A program made the translations under genes and the position numbers. From NCBI GenBank assembly GCA_937922785.1, contig CALAJQ010000007.1, positions 62,001-126,000 of the forward strand: 64,000 nucleotides of DNA, read 5' to 3'. Positions 59,802-64,000 of this stretch are shown piece by piece. The notes beneath the pieces are model-generated. The model made no database searches. It had not been told where the DNA came from and saw only the letters and a program-made list of their open reading frames with translations. Source of the stretch: an uncultured Acidimicrobiales bacterium. GTDB taxonomy: Bacteria > Actinomycetota > Acidimicrobiia > Acidimicrobiales > SZUA-35. Positions within the stretch are counted from its first letter, which is position 1; each line of letters begins with the position of its first letter.

Positions 59802-61949
59802 TTAGCTAGATGCTGAACGTATTAGCCCAAGCACTTCCTGGGCGCAGGTGACGATGTTGGTACCCGGTCCAAAGATCGCCCCGACTCCATCTTTGTGGAG
59901 CTGTTCGTAGTCTTGGGGCGGGATTACCCCACCAACGACAACAACTATTTCGCCTCCGCCCTTCGAGTTCAGTTCCGAGATCAACTGAGGGACTAAAGTC
60001 TTGTGTCCTGCGGCCTGGCTTGAGACCCCAACCGCATGCACGTCGTTGTCAACTGCAGACTGTGCCACCTCGGCCGGAGTCTGGAACAACGGTCCGACAT
60101 CAACGTCGAATCCCAAGTCTGCGAAACCAGTAGCAATAACTTTGGCACCCCTGTCGTGTCCATCTTGGCCCATCTTGGCTACGAGGATCCGTGGTCGGCG
60201 GCCAGTGTTGTCGGCGAAGGCATCAGCGTCACTGATTACCGAGGCGAACGTTTCATCTCCTTCATAGGAAGCTGCATACACCCCGCCGATGGTATGTGTC
60301 TGTGCCTGGTGGCGGCCAAACACCTCTTCCATTGCGTCGCTCATTTCACCAACGGTTGCGCGAGCACGAGCTGCGTTAATGCAAAGTTCAAGCAAGTTGG
60401 CATCAGCCTTGGCCCCTTCAGTCAAGGCGGTTAGTGCGTCCTCCGCTGCAACGCTGTCACGGCCCGACTTAACTTCCTCGAGTCTCCGAACTTGGGAGAT
60501 CCGTACTGCTGTGTTGTCGATGTCTAGAACGTCGACCTTCTCCGGATTCTCAACAGTGAAGGCGTTGACACCAACAACAACATCGGTGCCCTGGTCGAGC
60601 TTTGCTTGGCGCAAAGCTGCGGCCTGTTCGATTCGCATCTTGGGAATTCCGGCGGCGATTGCCTCGGTCATCCCACCGTGGGCCTCAATCTCGGTCATGA
60701 TCTCACGGGCCCGTTCGGCCAGTTCGGCAGTGAGGCTCTCAATGTAGTAGCTGCCCCCGAGCGGGTCGACGGTTCTGGTTACACCAGTTTCATTGGCGAG
60801 TATCAACTGGGTGTTGCGGGCAATCCGTGCGCTGAACGGAGTGGGAAGGCCAAGTGCTTCGTCGAAGCTGTTTGTGTGCAGACTCTGTGTGCCACCCAAT
60901 ACGGCCGCCATTGCCTCAAACGCCGTTCTCACCACGTTGTTATAGGGATCGGCCTCGGTGAGGGACACTCCCGAAGTCTGGCAATGTGTTCTGAGCATCG
61001 ATGACTTTGGGTTCTTCGGGTTGAACTGGGCCATTAGCTCACTCCACAGAAGCCGAGCGGCTCTCAACTTTGCTATCTCGGCAAAGAAGTCCATACCAAT
61101 ATTGAAGAAGAAGCTCAGTCGGGGAGCAAAGGCATCCACATCGAGGCCCTTGGCCAAAGCAGCTTTCACGTACTCGACGCCATCCGCCAGCGTGTAGGCC
61201 AACTCTAGGTCTACGGTCGCGCCCGCTTCCTGGATGTGATAGCCCGAAATAGACACGCTGTTGTAGCGAGGCATATTTTTGGCTGTGTATTCGATGATGT
61301 CAGCCACTATTCGCATGCTGGGTTCAGGCGGATAGATGTAGGTGTTGCGGACCATGAATTCTTTAAGAATGTCATTCTGGATGGTCCCGCTTAGATCTGC
61401 CTGATCAACGCCTTGTTCCTCTGCGGCCACCACATAGCAGGCAAGAACCGGAAGAACCGCGCCGTTCATCGTCATGGACACACTCATCTTGTCCAGCGGA
61501 ATGCCATCAAACAGAATCGCCATGTCCGCAACCGAATCAATGGCCACGCCGGCCTTGCCTACGTCGCCTTCAACGCGTGGGTGGTCAGAGTCATAACCAC
61601 GATGGGTAGCAAGGTCGAACGCAACCGATAGTCCCATTTGGCCAGCGGCCAAGTTGGCTCGGTAGAACTCGTTTGATTCCTCAGCGGTTGAGAAACCGGC
61701 GTACTGGCGAATCGTCCAAGGCCGGTTTGTGTACATCGTTGCCCTTGGGCCTCGCACATAGGGCGGCTCGCCTGGAACCGAATCAAGGTGATCAAGGCCT
61801 TCGAGATCTTGCTTGGTGTAGATCGGCTTTACCGGAATCTGACTTGGCGTCTCGACAATCAGGTCCTCTGGAGCGGCTCCTCTTAGTTCGGCCGCTGCCA
61901 GTTCGCGCCAGTTGTCTGGAAGGTTGGGGCCACTTGAGACATCACTCAT
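59802..61949 (-). CDS. methylmalonyl-CoA mutase, large (catalytic) subunit
   Basis: 715 residues. The TIM-barrel part has [47 protein letters not shown] and [11 protein letters not shown]; the C-terminal B12 domain has DGHDRG near residue 593 with the axial His and the later GVIPPQDY. It converts methylmalonyl-CoA and succinyl-CoA, for propionyl-CoA use. The small subunit gene of heterodimeric mutases is not in the window. The ATG has TAGTCT six bases upstream in a 30-base divergent gap. Confidence 0.93.
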   Translation of the reverse strand: MSDVSSGPNLPDNWRELAAAELRGAAPEDLIVETPSQIPVKPIYTKQDLEGLDHLDSVPGEPPYVRGPRATMYTNRPWTIRQYAGFSTAEESNEFYRANLAAGQMGLSVAFDLATHRGYDSDHPRVEGDVGKAGVAIDSVADMAILFDGIPLDKMSVSMTMNGAVLPVLACYVVAAEEQGVDQADLSGTIQNDILKEFMVRNTYIYPPEPSMRIVADIIEYTAKNMPRYNSVSISGYHIQEAGATVDLELAYTLADGVEYVKAALAKGLDVDAFAPRLSFFFNIGMDFFAEIAKLRAARLLWSELMAQFNPKNPKSSMLRTHCQTSGVSLTEADPYNNVVRTAFEAMAAVLGGTQSLHTNSFDEALGLPTPFSARIARNTQLILANETGVTRTVDPLGGSYYIESLTAELAERAREIMTEIEAHGGMTEAIAAGIPKMRIEQAAALRQAKLDQGTDVVVGVNAFTVENPEKVDVLDIDNTAVRISQVRRLEEVKSGRDSVAAEDALTALTEGAKADANLLELCINAARARATVGEMSDAMEEVFGRHQAQTHTIGGVYAASYEGDETFASVISDADAFADNTGRRPRILVAKMGQDGHDRGAKVIATGFADLGFDVDVGPLFQTPAEVAQSAVDNDVHAVGVSSQAAGHKTLVPQLISELNSKGGGEIVVVVGGVIPPQDYEQLHKDGVGAIFGPGTNIVTCAQEVLGLIRSASS

Positions 61950-61955
61950 CGCTCC

Positions 61956-61973
61956 AGACTAGAGAAGTAGCCT
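61956..61973. promoter_or_regulatory. back-to-back -10 boxes in a 30-base divergent gap
   Basis: TAGTCT on the minus strand (61961-61956) ends six bases before the mutase ATG at 61949; TAGCCT on the plus strand (61968-61973) ends six bases before the GT4 GTG at 61980. Each promoter's upstream part lies over the other gene's start. Confidence 0.45.
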
Positions 61974-61979
61974 CGTTAG

Positions 61980-63086
61980 GTGAAACTTCGAGTTGCAATT
62001 GATGCGACGCCGCTCTTAGGGCCTCGAACTGGAATTGGGGTCGCGACCCAGGCAATCATGAGCCGAATTGCGGTTGATCCCACGTTTGACGTCACGGGAT
62101 TTCTTGTATCGGCGCGTGGCCGCAAGGGGCTAATCGAAGTTCTTCCCGCCCAGGTATCGCCTCTTGCACTCCCTTATCCGGCGCGGCTAGCCCGGTCTAC
62201 ATGGCAACACCTCAACTGGCCTTCGCTGCCTTCGTTCGATGTTGTCCACGGAACCAACTTCGTGTTACCCCCAAGCTCCTCGGCGATCCCCGGACTTGTA
62301 ACCATCAATGACCTAACACCTTGGCTTTACCCCGAGTTAGTAACCAGTGACACCGGCCGGTACCCAAAGCTGGTTGACAGGGCTCGTAAACGGGGGGCCC
62401 ACGTGCATGCAATCAGTCACTATGTCGGCGATCAGGTGGTCGATATGCTGGGGTTCGACGCCGAGCGGGTTCACTCGATACCCCTCGGGCACGATCCTGG
62501 GCCGGATGGTTCGGCTGCTCGTGGCCGAGACCTTGTTGGCACTGAGGACTACATAGTGTCAATCGGGACTATCGAGCCTCGCAAGGATTATCCGAGCTTG
62601 CTGCGGGCACTTGCTGAGTTGAGGGCCAAAGATCTTCCAGACCTAAGGCTGTGTGTAATCGGTGCTGATGGCTGGGCTGCCACAGAATTCAACTCCGAGC
62701 TTCAACGGCTAGGTCTTGAAAACGCAGTCTTCCGGCCGGGATTTGTAGATCAAGACACCAAGGCCGATCTCCTTGCTGGGGCTCGCTGCCTGGCGTATCC
62801 ATCGGTGTATGAAGGATTTGGACTTCCACCGTTAGAAGCAATGTCTGCTGGCATTCCGGTTGTAACCACCGCCGCCGGAGCTGTGCCCGAAGTAGTTGGC
62901 GATGCAGCCCTAGTGGTTGCAGTATCGGATTCCGAAGCAATGGCGGCCGGGATTGCCCGAGTGCTCCAGGACCGTGTCTTCAGCCAAGAGTTGGTTGATC
63001 GAGGTCGAGAACGCTCCCGTCTTTTCAGCTGGGACCACACGGTGTCGGCCATGGCGAGTCTGTACCGAATGTTGGCAAGCGGCTGA
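61980..63086 (+). CDS. GT4 family glycosyltransferase
   Basis: 368 residues. N-terminal VAIDATPLLGPRTGIGVATQAIM, then VVHGTNFVLPP, HAISHYVGDQVV, donor-site lead VSIGTIEPRKDYPSLLRALAEL near 190, and AYPSVYEGFGLPPLEAMSAGIPVV with the EX7E motif near 275. This is the mannosyl/rhamnosyl-transferase-like branch of GT4, similar in layout to module 1 of the 790-residue protein. Stands alone as the right-hand end of the polysaccharide region. Confidence 0.87.
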   Translation: MKLRVAIDATPLLGPRTGIGVATQAIMSRIAVDPTFDVTGFLVSARGRKGLIEVLPAQVSPLALPYPARLARSTWQHLNWPSLPSFDVVHGTNFVLPPSSSAIPGLVTINDLTPWLYPELVTSDTGRYPKLVDRARKRGAHVHAISHYVGDQVVDMLGFDAERVHSIPLGHDPGPDGSAARGRDLVGTEDYIVSIGTIEPRKDYPSLLRALAELRAKDLPDLRLCVIGADGWAATEFNSELQRLGLENAVFRPGFVDQDTKADLLAGARCLAYPSVYEGFGLPPLEAMSAGIPVVTTAAGAVPEVVGDAALVVAVSDSEAMAAGIARVLQDRVFSQELVDRGRERSRLFSWDHTVSAMASLYRMLASG

Positions 63087-63134
63087 GCCAGACTTGGGCC
63101 GAACGCAGTCTCAGTTCGCTGGTTCAGAGACCGA

Positions 63135-63140
63135 TAAGGT
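63135..63140 (+). promoter_or_regulatory. -10 box of the 63147 gene (leaderless type)
   Basis: TAAGGT ends six bases before ATG at 63147. Confidence 0.45.
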
Positions 63141-63146
63141 TGCAGC

Positions 63147-64000
63147 ATGTCCCTTGCTAGGAAGCGATTTGTAATCATTGGTGGTGGCCCTGGGGGCACT
63201 AGCTGCGCCACCCACGCTGCCCGGCTGGGCGCCGACGTCACTCTGATTGAGAAGGACATTGTTGGTGGTGCCGCCCATTTGCTCGACTGCATCCCATCCA
63301 AGGCAATGATCGCCACGGGCGGAGCAATGGCGGAGATGAAGCGCGCCACCGAAATGGGTCTTGCCCAAGTGGACGTGACGCTTGACTTTAAGACTCTCCG
63401 GGAACGTATTGAAGAGATCGAGGATGGATTAGAGGCCTCGGTTACTCGCCTTTTGGCCAGTCAACGCGTGCAGATGCTCGAGGGCACCGGCAAGATGCTG
63501 GATCCCAATACCGTCGAGGTAGCGCTGAATTCTGGCGGCACCCAGACGCTGCAAGCGGACATAATTGTCTTAAGTACCGGTACTCGGCCGCGGATACCAG
63601 ACTGGGCACCCGTTGACGGGCAACGAGTATTGACCACCCGTCATGCCTATCCGCCACCCGAGCTACCAGAGCACCTGATTGTTGTTGGGTCGGGTGTAAC
63701 CGGCGTTGAGTTCGTCCACATGTTCAAGTCATTTGGAAGTGACGTGACTCTTATAGTGAGTCGTAGGCAGGTATTGCCTGACCGCGACCCCGACGCAGCC
63801 GCCATTCTTGAGCAGTCCTTCCTTGACCAAGGGGTGAATCTATTCATAGGGGCGAGAGCAGAATCGATTGAGGTGAACGCTGACGACGTGCGGGTGATCT
63901 GTGACGACGGACGTGTGGCAACTGGCTCTCACGCCTTGTTCGCGATTGGCTCGGTTCCAAATTCTGAAGATTTGGGGATGGACGCAGCTGGCGTCGAGCA
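63147..64000 (+). CDS. NAD(P)H-quinone dehydrogenase, mycobacterial LpdA-like, 5' part
   Basis: 284 residues seen; the frame runs off the right edge. FAD site IIGGGPGGTSCATHA near 10-23, then GGAAHLLDCIPSKAMIA where a dihydrolipoyl dehydrogenase would have CxxxxC; only the second Cys is kept. STGTRPRIP, VVGSGVTGVEFVHMF near 177 and the C-terminal IGSVPNSEDLGM match Mycobacterium tuberculosis LpdA (Rv3303c), which lacks lipoamide activity and reduces quinones with NAD(P)H. It is therefore not a second E3 for the complexes encoded at 14-25 kb. ATG with a -10 box six bases upstream. Confidence 0.85.
   Translation, partial: MSLARKRFVIIGGGPGGTSCATHAARLGADVTLIEKDIVGGAAHLLDCIPSKAMIATGGAMAEMKRATEMGLAQVDVTLDFKTLRERIEEIEDGLEASVTRLLASQRVQMLEGTGKMLDPNTVEVALNSGGTQTLQADIIVLSTGTRPRIPDWAPVDGQRVLTTRHAYPPPELPEHLIVVGSGVTGVEFVHMFKSFGSDVTLIVSRRQVLPDRDPDAAAILEQSFLDQGVNLFIGARAESIEVNADDVRVICDDGRVATGSHALFAIGSVPNSEDLGMDAAGVE

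Overview
The window is 64 kb of a very gene-dense, medium-to-high GC actinobacterial chromosome. GTG and TTG starts are common, most gaps are under 100 bases and no gap exceeds 300 bases. The mix of a homodimeric AceE-type pyruvate dehydrogenase, mycobacterial-type LpdA, Ku with a stand-alone LigD-like polymerase, methylmalonyl-CoA mutase with MeaB, and secreted cell-wall proteins ending in DUF4214 repeats points to the Acidimicrobiia. That placement is inference. I see no rRNA, tRNA, CRISPR array, insertion sequence, phage gene or recognisable DNA-binding regulator.

Layout. 1-5.3 kb: an operon-like run of plsC (3' end), a DsbA-family protein, a solute-binding lipoprotein, acetoacetyl-CoA synthetase and a family III CoA transferase. 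5.3-13.7 kb: class V aminotransferase, two SDRs, homoserine kinase, a secreted metallopeptidase, a membrane phosphoesterase, an acyl-CoA dehydrogenase, small conserved proteins and an alpha/beta hydrolase without its serine nucleophile. 13.8-25.3 kb: central 2-oxoacid dehydrogenase and lipoate genes (aceE, lpd, sucB-like E2, and a single polypeptide joining LipB and LipA), with an HhH-GPD repair protein and an RNase HI carrying an extra SLOG-like C-terminal domain. 25-31.5 kb: M24 peptidase, membrane protein, Ku, LigD-type polymerase and PepA.

31.5-63.1 kb is mainly a surface-polysaccharide and cell-envelope region. It holds an initiating polyprenyl-phosphate sugar transferase, a Wzm/Wzt ABC exporter whose Wzt has a C-terminal domain, single- and double-module glycosyltransferases (GT4-GT4, GT2-GT2, GT4-methyltransferase), a free methyltransferase, three small coiled-coil proteins each next to a multi-module glycosyltransferase, and the dTDP-rhamnose set rfbC-rfbB-rfbD-rfbA. 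An amidase and a SpoIID-like protein, adjacent and sharing a DUF4214 tail, are embedded in it, along with an RCC1-propeller protein, a sirtuin, a rhodanese-ThiF protein, an AqpS-like channel, meaB and methylmalonyl-CoA mutase. A mycobacterial LpdA-like flavoprotein runs off the right edge.

The parts fit an ABC-transporter-dependent polysaccharide pathway: synthesis by WbdA-like tandem glycosyltransferases, possible capping by methylation, recognition by the Wzt tail, and export. A second window-wide pattern is a hexamer TANNNT exactly six bases before the start codon of sixteen genes, as expected for leaderless transcription; it also helps fix start codons.
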